In this document: positions 24,863-33,921 of the stretch, one piece after another | Layout: each line of letters starts with the position of its first letter | Position numbering within the stretch: the first letter of the stretch is position 1 | DNA from: Parvularcula sp038749595 | Lineage (GTDB): Bacteria; Pseudomonadota; Alphaproteobacteria; Caulobacterales; Parvularculaceae | Length of the DNA: 45,139 nucleotides | Reading direction: 5' to 3' | NCBI GenBank assembly: GCA_038749595.1 | Contig: JBCDHW010000015.1 | Coordinates: 1-45,139 of the forward strand | Translations under genes and position numbers: made by a program | Notes under the pieces: generated by a model | The model's input: only the letters and a program-made list of their open reading frames with translations | Told to the model about the DNA's origin: nothing | Database searches by the model: none

Positions 24863-24936
24863 CGCAGCGCCTACATAGTTCCGAGGGTTGCCGGGTCCGG
24901 TTCAGGGCTGGGGTCCGGGCAAAGGAAGAGTTCTTC

Positions 24937-26721
24937 ATGGATCGCAACATTTTGGCCGCCATCGGGCTGACCCTGATGATTATCATCGGCTGGGACATCT
25001 TTGTGATGGGCCCACAGCGCGCCGAAGCCGAGGCGGCCCGCCAAGCAGCAGCAGAAGCCGCAGCAGCCGCCCGCCCTGAAGGAACCCTAGAAGGGATCGG
25101 CGCAAGCACCAGCAACGCGCCGGCCACCCGTGAGGAGGCCCTCGCTCTTGCACCGGCGCGCCTTCCCATCGAGACGCCCACGATGACCGGTTCGCTGAAC
25201 CTGCGCGGGGCGACCCTCGATGACATCCAGCTCAAGGGCTACGATCAGACCGTGAAAAGCGACAGCGGCATGGTCAATGTCCTGAGCCCGCGGTCGAGCG
25301 GCGATGCGACGCTGATCCGCAACGGCATTATTGTGAACGGGAACAGTGACGAAAACGCCGTGTGGACTGCGGCCACTAGCGCCCGTCTCACGCCTGAAAC
25401 GCCGGTCACCCTAACCCGCCAAGATGGCGCGATCAGGCACGAGATGACCCTCGCTGTGGACGAGCAGTTCATGTTCACCGCGACCCACAAGGTCACCAAT
25501 GGCGCGTCCGAGAACGCAGCGATCCTACCCTACGGCTTCGCGCTGCAGCGGGGCGTGCCGTCCGATCTGCAACCAGGCTTCGTCCTCTTCGAAGGCATTC
25601 AGGGGGTCACCAGCGGCAAGCTGCATTCCCGGAAATACGGCAAGCTCGACAAGGGCGCGAAAAACACCATCACGGAGAACGGCTCAGGTGGGTGGGTCAG
25701 CGTCACCGATAAATACTGGCTCGCCGCCGCCATCCCCCCGCAGGACCAAAGCTTCGAACTCAAGCTCGAGCGGGTCGGCCGCGGAGCGGTCCCTTCCTAC
25801 CGCGCCAGTTATCAGCTAGAAGGCTTCTTCCTCGAGCCCGGGCAATCAGCAACCATCACCTCGCGGATGTTTGCCGGCGCCAAAGTGGTCGAAACGTTAC
25901 GCGACTACGAGCGAACGCTCGGGATCACCAGCTTCGACAAAGCCGTCGACTGGGGGATGTTTTTCTTCCTCACCCGGCCGATCCATGCGGGGCTGCACTT
26001 CTTCGGTGTGCTGACGGGCAATTACGGGGTCGCGATCCTGCTCCTCACCCTGGTGATCAAGGCGATGCTCTTCCCCCTCGCCAACGCGTCCTACGTCTCG
26101 ATGGCGGGTATGCGGAAGGTGGCGCCAGAGATGAAGCGCATCCAGGAGCGATACAAAGACGATAAGATGAAGCAGCAACAGGAGGTCATGGCCCTCTACA
26201 AGAAGTACAAGATCAACCCCGCGGCGGGTTGCTTGCCAGTGCTTCTGCAGATGCCGATCTTCTTTGCTCTTTATAAGGTGCTTTTCACCACCATCGAGAT
26301 CCGGCACGAGCCGTTCCTTTACATCCCCGACCTTGCGGAGCAGGACCCGACGACGATCTTCAATCTCTTCGGTCTCCTGCCGTTCGATCCAACCGTCGTG
26401 CCGCTGATCGGTGCGTTCCTTGGCCTTGGCATCCTGCCGCTTCTGATGGGCGCGGCGATGTGGGTGCAGACGAAGCTCAATCCTCCGCCCACGGATCCGA
26501 TCCAGGCGCAGGTGTTCGGCTTCCTGCCGCTGATCTTCATGTTCATCTTCGCGCCGTTCGCCGCAGGCCTCGTGCTCTACTGGTTCTGGAACACGTTCCT
26601 CGGGGTGGTGCAGCAGTACTTCATCATGAAGCGCGCAGGCGCCGACGTGGACCTCATCGGCAACATCAAAAGCACGTTCCAGAAGACAAGCCCCACCGGC
26701 AACGCCCCCGCCAACGACTAG
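24937..26721 (+). CDS. yidC: Membrane protein insertase YidC (594 aa)
   Basis: YidC inserts and folds inner-membrane proteins, alone or with SecYEG. An N-terminal helix (about 5-22) precedes a large periplasmic beta domain (about 55-345). The conserved C-terminal insertase has five helices in total, including NYGVAILLLTLVIKAMLFP and GCLPVLLQMPIFFALYKVL. The Ala/Glu-rich segment after the first helix is a linker. Length is typical for Gram-negative YidC. AAGGAAG precedes the ATG. It completes rpmH-rnpA-yidC and converges on metG across a palindrome-rich gap. Confidence 0.97.
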   Translation: MDRNILAAIGLTLMIIIGWDIFVMGPQRAEAEAARQAAAEAAAAARPEGTLEGIGASTSNAPATREEALALAPARLPIETPTMTGSLNLRGATLDDIQLKGYDQTVKSDSGMVNVLSPRSSGDATLIRNGIIVNGNSDENAVWTAATSARLTPETPVTLTRQDGAIRHEMTLAVDEQFMFTATHKVTNGASENAAILPYGFALQRGVPSDLQPGFVLFEGIQGVTSGKLHSRKYGKLDKGAKNTITENGSGGWVSVTDKYWLAAAIPPQDQSFELKLERVGRGAVPSYRASYQLEGFFLEPGQSATITSRMFAGAKVVETLRDYERTLGITSFDKAVDWGMFFFLTRPIHAGLHFFGVLTGNYGVAILLLTLVIKAMLFPLANASYVSMAGMRKVAPEMKRIQERYKDDKMKQQQEVMALYKKYKINPAAGCLPVLLQMPIFFALYKVLFTTIEIRHEPFLYIPDLAEQDPTTIFNLFGLLPFDPTVVPLIGAFLGLGILPLLMGAAMWVQTKLNPPPTDPIQAQVFGFLPLIFMFIFAPFAAGLVLYWFWNTFLGVVQQYFIMKRAGADVDLIGNIKSTFQKTSPTGNAPAND

Positions 26722-26732
26722 GGATCCCAGCT

Positions 26733-26842
26733 ACCTCTCCCTGGGGGAGAGGTCGAAATCACCGATTTCGGGAGAGAATTCTCAGTCGCCCTTTCGCCCC
26801 TCACTCGGCAGCGAATCTGTCGATCTCTCCCTAGGGAGAGAT
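26733..26842. repeat. Palindrome-rich intergenic element between yidC and metG
   Basis: Four dyads lie in 110 bases. ACCTCTCCC/GGGAGAGGT (26733-26753) has a three-base loop. CGAAATC/GATTTCG (26754-26770) has a three-base loop. GAGAATTCTC lies at 26774-26783. A perfect 20-base palindrome, ATCTCTCCCTAGGGAGAGAT, lies at 26823-26842. The outer two share the CTCTCCC core and could also pair with each other. No T-tract follows. The density and partial similarity to 96-118 suggest a REP-like dispersed element that may also terminate both converging genes. Confidence 0.6.
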
Positions 26843-26849
26843 TAGGCGT

Positions 26850-28520
26850 TTACCCGCGCGGCGCCCCAAACTGTTCCGCCCACGCCTCAACCTCGTCATC
26901 CTCAACCTTTTTGAAGAGGACGCCGGGCGCTTCGAACGACTGGTCGCGCGGGAGAACGTCGAGCAGCGATCCCTTCCCTGGCCAACCCAGCGCTTCCGTC
27001 CCAAACACCGCCGCGAGTTTTTCAGCAGTATGCGGAATAACCGGCGCCGAAAGCTGCGCATAAAGCGGGATGAGGTTGAGCGCGGTACGGACGATCATCG
27101 CGGCGCGGTCTTTGTCCTCTTTAAACACTGCCCAAGGCGCAGCGGACTGTAGGTACTCGTTACCGAGGACCCATATCGACCGCAACTCGCTGAACGCCTT
27201 GCGGAACTCCATGGCTTCGAGATGGCCTTCGTAAGTGCTGATCCGCTCGCGGAGCGCCGTCTCGAGCGCCGCCTCAGCCTCACCCGGCTCACCGCCATCG
27301 GGCACGACGCCCTCAAACTTCGAACCCGTGAACCGGACGATCCGGTTGACGAAGTTCCCCAGGACGTCGGCAAGATCCTTGTTCACCGTCTGCTGAAAAC
27401 TCTCCAGCGTGAAGGCCGTATCCTCCGACTCCGGCGCATTCGCCATCAGGTACCAGCGCCAGAGGTCGGCGGGCAGAATTTCCAACGCCTGGTCCATAAA
27501 GATGCCGCGGTTCTCAGACGTCGAGAACTTGCCGCCATACCAGGTGAGCCAGTTGAGGCTTTTCAGCGTATCAACTTTCTTCCAAGGCTCCCGGCTGCCA
27601 AGGATCGTACACGGAAAGCTCACCGTGTGAAACGCGACGTTATCCTTGCCCATGAACTGAACGTACCGGACGTCGTCCGCGCCTTCGTCCTCGCGCCACC
27701 ACTGACGGTAGCCTTGGCCAAGCTTGTCTTCCGTCGCAGCGATATAGGCGATCGGCGCATCGAACCATACGTAAAAGACCTTACCCGGAAGATCAGGAAC
27801 CGGAACACCCCACTCCAGATCACGCGTGATCGACCGGTCGCGGAGGCCCTCATCCAACCATTTGTACGCAATCGACTTGGTCAGCAGCGGCCAATCCGGG
27901 TGGGCGTCAACGAAGGCACGGACTTCATCTTCGAGCTTGGACTGCAACAAGTGGAGGTGCTTGGTCTTCCGCCGCTCAATATCCTTCGATCCGGAAAGCG
28001 CCGAGTACGGCTCAATCAGATCGGTGGGATCGAGCAGCTTTCCGCAATTGTCGCACTGATCACCCCGAGCCTTCTCGAAAGAGCAATTCGGACAGGTTCC
28101 CTCAACGTACCGGTCAGGCAGGAAGCGTCCATCCGCATGGGAATAAATCTGCTCTTCCTCAACCTCGGCAATGAAGCCGTTCTCTTTCAGACGCACCGCA
28201 AAATGCTGCGTAAGCTGATGGTTGGACGGAGCCGATGACCGACCAAAGTGGTCAAAGCTCAAGCCAAAGGCGTCCCCCGCAGCCTTCTGCTTTTCGTGCT
28301 GCTCCGCGCAGTAGGCGGCGACGTCTTGGCCCGCTTTCAGCGCGGCGATTTCTGCTGGCGTTCCGTGTTCGTCGGTTGCGCAAATCGCCAGCACTTCGTG
28401 CCCGCGCGCTCGGCAATACCGCGCGTAAACGTCCGCCGGCAGCATCGAGCCCACCAAGTTGCCGAGGTGTTTGATGCCATTAATATAAGGCAGCGCGGAT
28501 GTGATCAGAATGCGGGCCAT
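26850..28520 (-). CDS. metG: Methionyl-tRNA synthetase (556 aa)
   Basis: MetRS charges tRNA(Met), including the initiator. The class I HIGH motif appears as KHLGN (17-21) in the leading PYINGIKHLGN segment. The KMSKS loop reads KFSTSENRG. A zinc knuckle with four cysteines is present (CPNC...CDNC, about 143-163). The helical anticodon-binding domain is C-terminal. There is no C-terminal tRNA-binding dimerisation domain of the E. coli long form. Minus-strand orientation puts it convergent with yidC. No riboswitch is visible in the 82-base gap upstream. Confidence 0.97.
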   Translation of the reverse strand: MARILITSALPYINGIKHLGNLVGSMLPADVYARYCRARGHEVLAICATDEHGTPAEIAALKAGQDVAAYCAEQHEKQKAAGDAFGLSFDHFGRSSAPSNHQLTQHFAVRLKENGFIAEVEEEQIYSHADGRFLPDRYVEGTCPNCSFEKARGDQCDNCGKLLDPTDLIEPYSALSGSKDIERRKTKHLHLLQSKLEDEVRAFVDAHPDWPLLTKSIAYKWLDEGLRDRSITRDLEWGVPVPDLPGKVFYVWFDAPIAYIAATEDKLGQGYRQWWREDEGADDVRYVQFMGKDNVAFHTVSFPCTILGSREPWKKVDTLKSLNWLTWYGGKFSTSENRGIFMDQALEILPADLWRWYLMANAPESEDTAFTLESFQQTVNKDLADVLGNFVNRIVRFTGSKFEGVVPDGGEPGEAEAALETALRERISTYEGHLEAMEFRKAFSELRSIWVLGNEYLQSAAPWAVFKEDKDRAAMIVRTALNLIPLYAQLSAPVIPHTAEKLAAVFGTEALGWPGKGSLLDVLPRDQSFEAPGVLFKKVEDDEVEAWAEQFGAPRG

Positions 28521-28602
28521 CGGGACGTCTCAATGTCTGGGCGAAGGGCCCTGATGCCCGCAATTGGCCCCCAGAGCAACGCCCGGGGGGCGCGCGCGTT
28601 CG

Positions 28603-29454
28603 TCAGCGTTGGCGATCGCCCGGTCGCGCCACCACGCCGGGCCCGGATAGAAGATAGCTCAAGCCAACAAACGCACTTGTGCGGGTTTCGACATCGACGA
28701 TCGGACTGTCGGTGATCTCCTCGGGGAGAAAATCAGCCCGCACCTGCCCTGCAACCTGAATACGGCGGCTCAAACGCAACCGGAATTCCGCTCCGGCAAA
28801 AGGAACAAAGGCTTCATCAGCAAAGTAAAAGTCGCGGTCGCCGAAGGAGCCATCGCCGCGCGGGAGGTTCTGCGCCACCTCGTCGGTCCGGACGCCGTAA
28901 TAGTAGTTTGTGACGTTCTGCGACTGATAAGCCACACCCGCAGCGGGGCGAAGCGAGAGCGCGCGGCCGTCGCTGACCTCAAACGTTGCCCGCGCTTGCA
29001 ACTCGTACCCGTCGTGGCGGCCGCCCACATCAACCATGCCGCGTCCTTGAAGGCGCAGCCGATCCCAACGCTTTTGCGCCTGAAGCCCGACCTCAAAGGT
29101 GCCGACCCGGCTGCTCATCCCCTCCAAAAACGGGCTGTCGTTTTCGTCGTAATTCTGAAAACGGTACCGCGTCTCGGCTGAAAGTTGGATCCCCGCTGGA
29201 CGCCAAAAGCGGTACGAAATATTCGGCCCCGCGACCGTTAAGTTATTCTTGTTGTACGCAAAAAATGGAACGACGGTCGCGTTGATCTCATCGTCGTTGA
29301 AGCCAACATAAGGCTCGTTGTTGACGATGGCCGCACCGCCCACCGACAGGATGGTCATCTTGCGAAAACGCTCGATCTCCTCCGGCGTCTGGGCCTGTGC
29401 ACCCGCGGCCGCGCACAACGCGGCAGCAACCAGGGTCATCCCGCGTCGCACCAT
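28603..29454 (-). CDS. MipA/OmpV family outer membrane protein (283 aa)
   Basis: A beta-barrel outer-membrane protein of the MipA/OmpV family (PF06629); E. coli MipA scaffolds MltA and PBP1B, other members are porin-like. A signal peptide (about 1-22, ending GAQAQ) is followed by alternating polar and hydrophobic strands, the family-like NYYYGVRTDE segment in the centre, and a C-terminal strand (TSAFVGLSYLL). Some extra residues follow the last strand, which is unusual for a barrel that normally ends in an aromatic. The ATG at 29454 has GGGAGA upstream and gives a clean signal peptide. It lies 45 bases after parC on the same strand. Confidence 0.8.
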   Translation of the reverse strand: MVRRGMTLVAAALCAAAGAQAQTPEEIERFRKMTILSVGGAAIVNNEPYVGFNDDEINATVVPFFAYNKNNLTVAGPNISYRFWRPAGIQLSAETRYRFQNYDENDSPFLEGMSSRVGTFEVGLQAQKRWDRLRLQGRGMVDVGGRHDGYELQARATFEVSDGRALSLRPAAGVAYQSQNVTNYYYGVRTDEVAQNLPRGDGSFGDRDFYFADEAFVPFAGAEFRLRLSRRIQVAGQVRADFLPEEITDSPIVDVETRTSAFVGLSYLLSGPGVVARPGDRQR

Positions 29455-29499
29455 CCTGATGTCTCCCAACACACCGAGCTTTAAGCTTGGCGCGATCCG

Positions 29500-31776
29500 T
29501 TAACCAACGCCACCCAATTTCAGATTGCGGGGAAAGCCCTTCGGCACGGCCGAGCCTGCACCGCCGCGCTTACCGACCCATTTTTTCCAGCCGCTCTCCG
29601 TTTGCTCGCGCCCAGCCTTGTCGATCCAGCTCAGTCCGAGTTTAGAATCGATGACCTTCGCGTCCACCAAGACCGCTTTGGTCGAGCGTTGGAGAATGAC
29701 CCCCTTCCCCCGCGTCATCGTCGGAAGTTCGCTCGCAGGGAACACCAGGAGCTTCCGGTTGGAGGTCACCGAAGCAACGAAATTCTGCGAACCCGGTTCT
29801 CCTTCCATCGGCCGAGCGACCACGAGCTCCGCGCCCTCGGCAAGGTTCAAGAGCTGCTTGCCTTTGCGCGTATTGGCCGCGGTGTCTTCTTCCTTGACGA
29901 AAAGCCCGTGTCCTGCGGAGGAGACCAAAAGGAACGTCCGCCCCTCGCCAGCGACGACCACCGTCACCGGCTCGTCACCGGGCGCCATGTCGACGATCAG
30001 GCGGATAGGCTCCCCCTGGCCACGGCCACCGGGCAGATCGGAGACGGCCAGGGTGTAGCTCTTTCCATTGGTCGCGAAGAGCGCGAGCTTGTCGCTGCTC
30101 ATCGCGCGCAGGAGGATCTTTTCGCGGTCCCCTTCTTTATATTTGATCGTAGACGGATCGTCGATGTGCCCCTTAAGCGCCCGGCACCAGCCCTTTTGCG
30201 AAATGACAATAGTCACCGGCTCTTTCTCGATGAGGTCGTCCATGACCACATCATCATCGGTCGGCGCATCGGCCATCTCGGTGCGCCGGGCACCCAGCCC
30301 ATCTTTCCCGCCAAACGCCTTCTTCGTCTCGCGCAATTGCCCGGTGAGGGTGGCATCCTGCTGCTCAGGAGATTTCAGCAGAGCACGGAGCTCTTTCTGC
30401 TCTTTCTTCAGCGCGGTGTTCTCGCGCTTGATCTCCATTTCCTCGAGTTTGCGAAGCGACCGGAGGCGCATGTTCAAGATCGCTTCAGCCTGGACCTCCG
30501 TGAGATCGAACGTCCGGATCAATTCCTCCTTAGGGTGATCTTCAAACCGGATGATCCGGATCACCTCATCAAGGTTGAGATACGCGATGAGATAACCGGC
30601 CAAGATCTCAAGCCGCCGCGCAATCTTGTCGAGACGGAACAGGGTGCGCCGCAGGAGGACATCGCGTCGGTGATCGATGAAAGCGGTGAGCACATCGCGC
30701 AGCCCCATGACTTTCGGCGCACCGTCGGCATCCAGAACGTTCATATTGAGCGGAAAGCGAACTTCAAGATCCGTCGCCTTGAACACCGCGGCCATCACCG
30801 CTTGCGCATCGAGCGTTCCCGATCGCGGCTCCAGAACGAGGCGCACATCCTCGGCACTCTCGTCGCGGATATCGGTGATGATCGGCAGTTTCTTGCCGTT
30901 GATCAGTTCGGCAATCCGTTCGATCAGCTTAGCCTTTTGCACCTGATACGGAACTTCGGTGACGACAATTTGATACCGCCCCCTGCCTAAATCCTCCGTA
31001 TGCCACTTCGCACGCAACCGAAAACCGCCCCGCCCCGTGGCGTAGGCTTCCACCAAGCTTTCCCTGGGCTCGATACACACTCCGCCCGTGGGGAAATCCG
31101 GGCCCTGAACAGAGTTCAGCAAAGTCTCCGTCCGCGCACCGGGCGACTTAATCAGGTGGATCGCCGCATCAATCAGTTCGAGCGGATTGTGCGGAGGAAT
31201 AGACGTCGCCATGCCAACGGCGATCCCAGCCGCGCCATTCGCAAGCAAATGCGGAAACGCAGCGGGCAGCACGGCAGGCTCTTTGCCCTCTCCGTCGTAG
31301 GTTTCGCGGAAATCGACTGCGTCTTCGTCGATCCCCTCAAGCAGCAATTCCGCAGCCGCGGTAAGCCGACTTTCCGTATACCGCATGGCCGCGGCATTGT
31401 CCCCGTCAACGTTACCGAAGTTCCCCTGACCATCGACAAGCGGTACACGGACGGAAAAGTCCTGGACCAACCGGACGAGAGCGTCATAGATCGCTTGATC
31501 CCCGTGCGGATGGAAATTGCCCATCACCTCGCCGACAACCTTCGCCGATTTTTTGTAGCTCCCGCTCGGCGACAATTTCATGCCGCGCATCGCGTAAAGA
31601 ATGCGCCGGTGCACGGGCTTCAACCCATCGCGCACATCAGGCAGCGCCCGCGCCGTGATCGTCGACAGGGCATAGGCCAGGTAGCGCTGGGACAGAGCCT
31701 CGGTAATCGGGGCGTCGATGATGTCCTCAGGCGGGGGGGGCGGCGCAGCTTTTGTGGTCTTTGGGCGGCGAGCCAT
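29500..31776 (-). CDS. parC: DNA topoisomerase IV subunit A (758 aa)
   Basis: ParC is the DNA-cutting subunit of topoisomerase IV, which decatenates daughter chromosomes. Catalytic Tyr133 is in the AAAMRYTES motif, and the breakage-reunion domain covers about 20-480. The C-terminal domain is short and lacks a clear GyrA-box, so this is ParC rather than GyrA. In the quinolone-resistance region (HPHGDQAIYD) the residue matching E. coli Ser80 is Gln94, a natural difference. A Pro-rich leader (about 10-17) precedes the core. CGGAG lies upstream of the ATG. The partner parE is not in the window. Confidence 0.93.
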   Translation of the reverse strand: MARRPKTTKAAPPPPPEDIIDAPITEALSQRYLAYALSTITARALPDVRDGLKPVHRRILYAMRGMKLSPSGSYKKSAKVVGEVMGNFHPHGDQAIYDALVRLVQDFSVRVPLVDGQGNFGNVDGDNAAAMRYTESRLTAAAELLLEGIDEDAVDFRETYDGEGKEPAVLPAAFPHLLANGAAGIAVGMATSIPPHNPLELIDAAIHLIKSPGARTETLLNSVQGPDFPTGGVCIEPRESLVEAYATGRGGFRLRAKWHTEDLGRGRYQIVVTEVPYQVQKAKLIERIAELINGKKLPIITDIRDESAEDVRLVLEPRSGTLDAQAVMAAVFKATDLEVRFPLNMNVLDADGAPKVMGLRDVLTAFIDHRRDVLLRRTLFRLDKIARRLEILAGYLIAYLNLDEVIRIIRFEDHPKEELIRTFDLTEVQAEAILNMRLRSLRKLEEMEIKRENTALKKEQKELRALLKSPEQQDATLTGQLRETKKAFGGKDGLGARRTEMADAPTDDDVVMDDLIEKEPVTIVISQKGWCRALKGHIDDPSTIKYKEGDREKILLRAMSSDKLALFATNGKSYTLAVSDLPGGRGQGEPIRLIVDMAPGDEPVTVVVAGEGRTFLLVSSAGHGLFVKEEDTAANTRKGKQLLNLAEGAELVVARPMEGEPGSQNFVASVTSNRKLLVFPASELPTMTRGKGVILQRSTKAVLVDAKVIDSKLGLSWIDKAGREQTESGWKKWVGKRGGAGSAVPKGFPRNLKLGGVG

Positions 31777-31862
31777 GCGTTCTCCGGTTCAAGCCGCAAT
31801 GGGCGTAGCAGCGTTGCCGCAAACCGAAACCATGTCGCCGCGCGATTGTGGAAAATGTCACG

Positions 31863-31888
31863 AAAAAGGGCGCCCGCAGGCGCCCTTT
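31863..31888 (-). terminator. Rho-independent terminator of the CTERM gene
   Basis: AAAGGGCGCC (31865-31874) and GGCGCCCTTT (31879-31888) form a perfect ten-base-pair stem with a CGCA loop. On the minus strand the stem runs into five T (31867-31863). It lies 23 bases after the stop of the minus-strand CTERM gene and ahead of parC, so the two genes are separate transcription units. Confidence 0.88.
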
Positions 31889-31910
31889 CCCAAAGCCAAT
31901 ATGGCTGACT

Positions 31911-32411
31911 TTATGCGGTTTTCTTTCTCCGGCGTGCAGCGATCGCACCGAGCCCTGCCAGCATCAGCGGCGCCGCTGCTGGGACAGGAATTTCCGACGC
32001 TGAGTCGAGGCGGACGAAGAAACCAGCGGGCAGTCCGGCAGCGCCGTCACCCTGGACAGTGATCGAATACATGCCAGCGGTGAGGAGGATTTCACCACTT
32101 TCGAAGTCCATGTCGGTCCATGGGGTATCGGCATCGATATTATCGCCAAAGCCCATCGGGAACGCAGCAAAACCTGGATCGAACAGGAGCGACCCATTGT
32201 TGTTCACAACGAGATCGTCGCCCGGGATGAACGCGTCGGTGATGCGGAAGAACGCGTCATTGGTCAGCGTGAACACATAGGGCGAGGAGGCAGAGTTGAT
32301 GCCCACGTCATCGATCTGGTCGCCGAACCAGCCGCCATCAAGAACAGGCGCCGCGTTTGCCGAGGCAAAGAGAGCAGCCGCGGTTGCGGCCAACGTGATT
32401 GATTTTTTCAT
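31911..32411 (-). CDS. PEP/VPLPA-CTERM-type sorted protein (166 aa)
   Basis: A secreted protein of unknown function. A signal peptide (about 1-20, MKKSITLAATAAALFASANA) is followed by an Asp/Gly-rich body of about 115 residues with features of bacterial beta-sandwich extracellular domains (DDLVVNNNGSLLFD). The C-terminus has the sorting pattern PVPAAAP, then a hydrophobic helix, then ARRRKK. The start is the ATG at 32411 with GGGGAC upstream; longer in-frame readings run into the promoter region. The product ends before a strong terminator, so it is monocistronic and divergent from cfa. Confidence 0.78.
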   Translation of the reverse strand: MKKSITLAATAAALFASANAAPVLDGGWFGDQIDDVGINSASSPYVFTLTNDAFFRITDAFIPGDDLVVNNNGSLLFDPGFAAFPMGFGDNIDADTPWTDMDFESGEILLTAGMYSITVQGDGAAGLPAGFFVRLDSASEIPVPAAAPLMLAGLGAIAARRRKKTA

Positions 32412-32559
32412 AAGAGGTCCCCTTCTTTTTTGTCCCTCGGTTAAGGAATAGCACAAAATCGCTCGCCATCCAATTAAAATGTTAACGAATGAGACGCCGC
32501 CTTGAGCCCTGGCTGGAGGCGCCCTACGCGCAGCGGAGTTCAAGGAGCGCGGAAGAGCT

Positions 32560-33864
32560 ATGTCACAACGCCTAAAAGCCGCCCGCGCCGTTCTCAGCGA
32601 AGTCGCTGAGCATCTCCAGGCTGATTTCTGCGCCGTGCTGTGGAATGGCGAAGTGGTGCCGCTCCGCGAGGGCGCCCGGGACGACCTGCGCTTGGTCATC
32701 ACCTCGCCCAACGTGCTCAGACGGTTCTTCCTCGCACCAGGCCTGCCGACTTTTGTCAAACTCCTGGCGGCAGAAGAACTTCGCCTAGAAGGGGGCAGCC
32801 CGCTCGAATTCTCAGAGCGTTGGGATCACGGCCGCGCGATGCACCTCCTCAAGCGGATCAACCGCGGCGTCATCGCCAAAAGCGCCCTGCCGTTCCTTTT
32901 GTCGAGCCGCGACGATGCCCAGGCTTTGCCAGGCTACATGAAGGCGCCGGGCGGCAAGCACGAGGAGCGCGACGACCAGGAGATGATCTCGTTCCATTAC
33001 GACGTCTCCAACGCATTTTTCGCGCTCTTCCTCGACGAGGCGATGGTCTACTCGAACGGCTACTACAAAACCGGTGAAGAGACGCTGGAGGTCGCGCAGC
33101 AGCAAAAGCTGGACCTCATCTGCCGCAAGCTGCGGCTCAAGCCCGGTGAGCGTTTGCTCGACATCGGGTGCGGTTGGGGCGCCTTGGCCTGTCACGCGGC
33201 CCAGCACTTTGGGGCGCACGTCGACGGCTTCACGCTCTCCAAAGAGCAATTGGCCTTCGCGCAGACCCGCGTCGACGCGTTCGGTCTGAGCGATAAGATC
33301 ACCTTGCATCTCGCCGACTACCGCTCCCTCGAAGGCCAGCGCGGCGTCTACGATAAGATCGCCCAGGTGGAGATGTTCGAGCATGTGGGCTGGGAGAATT
33401 TCGACACCCATTTCGAACTGGTCCGCAACCTGCTCAAGCCCCAAGGCCTCTACTACCACCAAGCGACCACCCGCCGGGGCGGCAAAGACCTCAGCCAATT
33501 CCGCAAGCCCACCGGCGCGATGACGTTCATCACAACCCACATCTTCCCTGGCGGAGAGCTCGACTATGTCGGCAACACCGTGACCAATATGGGACGGTTG
33601 GGCCTGGAAGTGCTCGACGTTGAGTGCCTGCGCGAGCACTACATCAAGACGATCAGCGCCTGGGAACGCCGCCTTGCCGCGAACAAAGAGGCAGCAATTG
33701 CCGAGGCGGGACGGGCCCGCACGCTGTTTTGGCAAATCTACTTCACGCTCTTCTACGTTGGTTTCAAACGCGCTTCTGCCTCAAACTACGCGATCGTTGC
33801 GTCGCGGCGGGCACCGGGGCTGACCGGCGTCCCCCTCGATCGCGGGGCGCTCTACAACCCCTAA
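32560..33864 (+). CDS. cfa: Cyclopropane-fatty-acyl-phospholipid synthase family protein (434 aa)
   Basis: A SAM-dependent enzyme (Mycolic_acid/CFA synthase family, PF02353) that adds a methylene bridge, or a related methyl group, to unsaturated acyl chains of membrane lipids. The N-terminal ~130 residues are the lipid-binding region. SAM motif I is LLDIGCGWGALA. Other family segments are SYHYD-like FHYDVSNAFFALFLDEAMVYS and EMFEHVGWENF. Length matches the E. coli type with its N-terminal extension. The start ATG at 32560 is preceded by GGAAGAG. Which exact modification it makes cannot be read from the sequence. Confidence 0.9.
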   Translation: MSQRLKAARAVLSEVAEHLQADFCAVLWNGEVVPLREGARDDLRLVITSPNVLRRFFLAPGLPTFVKLLAAEELRLEGGSPLEFSERWDHGRAMHLLKRINRGVIAKSALPFLLSSRDDAQALPGYMKAPGGKHEERDDQEMISFHYDVSNAFFALFLDEAMVYSNGYYKTGEETLEVAQQQKLDLICRKLRLKPGERLLDIGCGWGALACHAAQHFGAHVDGFTLSKEQLAFAQTRVDAFGLSDKITLHLADYRSLEGQRGVYDKIAQVEMFEHVGWENFDTHFELVRNLLKPQGLYYHQATTRRGGKDLSQFRKPTGAMTFITTHIFPGGELDYVGNTVTNMGRLGLEVLDVECLREHYIKTISAWERRLAANKEAAIAEAGRARTLFWQIYFTLFYVGFKRASASNYAIVASRRAPGLTGVPLDRGALYNP

Positions 33865-33921
33865 GGGAGAATGGCACGGCTCGTGCATCCTCACGGTGAA
33901 ACCACGTGAGGATACCTGACC

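Noticed and set aside
28521..28602. Terminator or riboswitch before metG
   Set aside because: G/C runs can pair, but no T-tract follows and no known riboswitch core is visible.
29602..30990. Long plus-strand open frame (462 codons) antisense to parC
   Set aside because: Composition is Arg/His-rich without domains, and parC is intact on the other strand.
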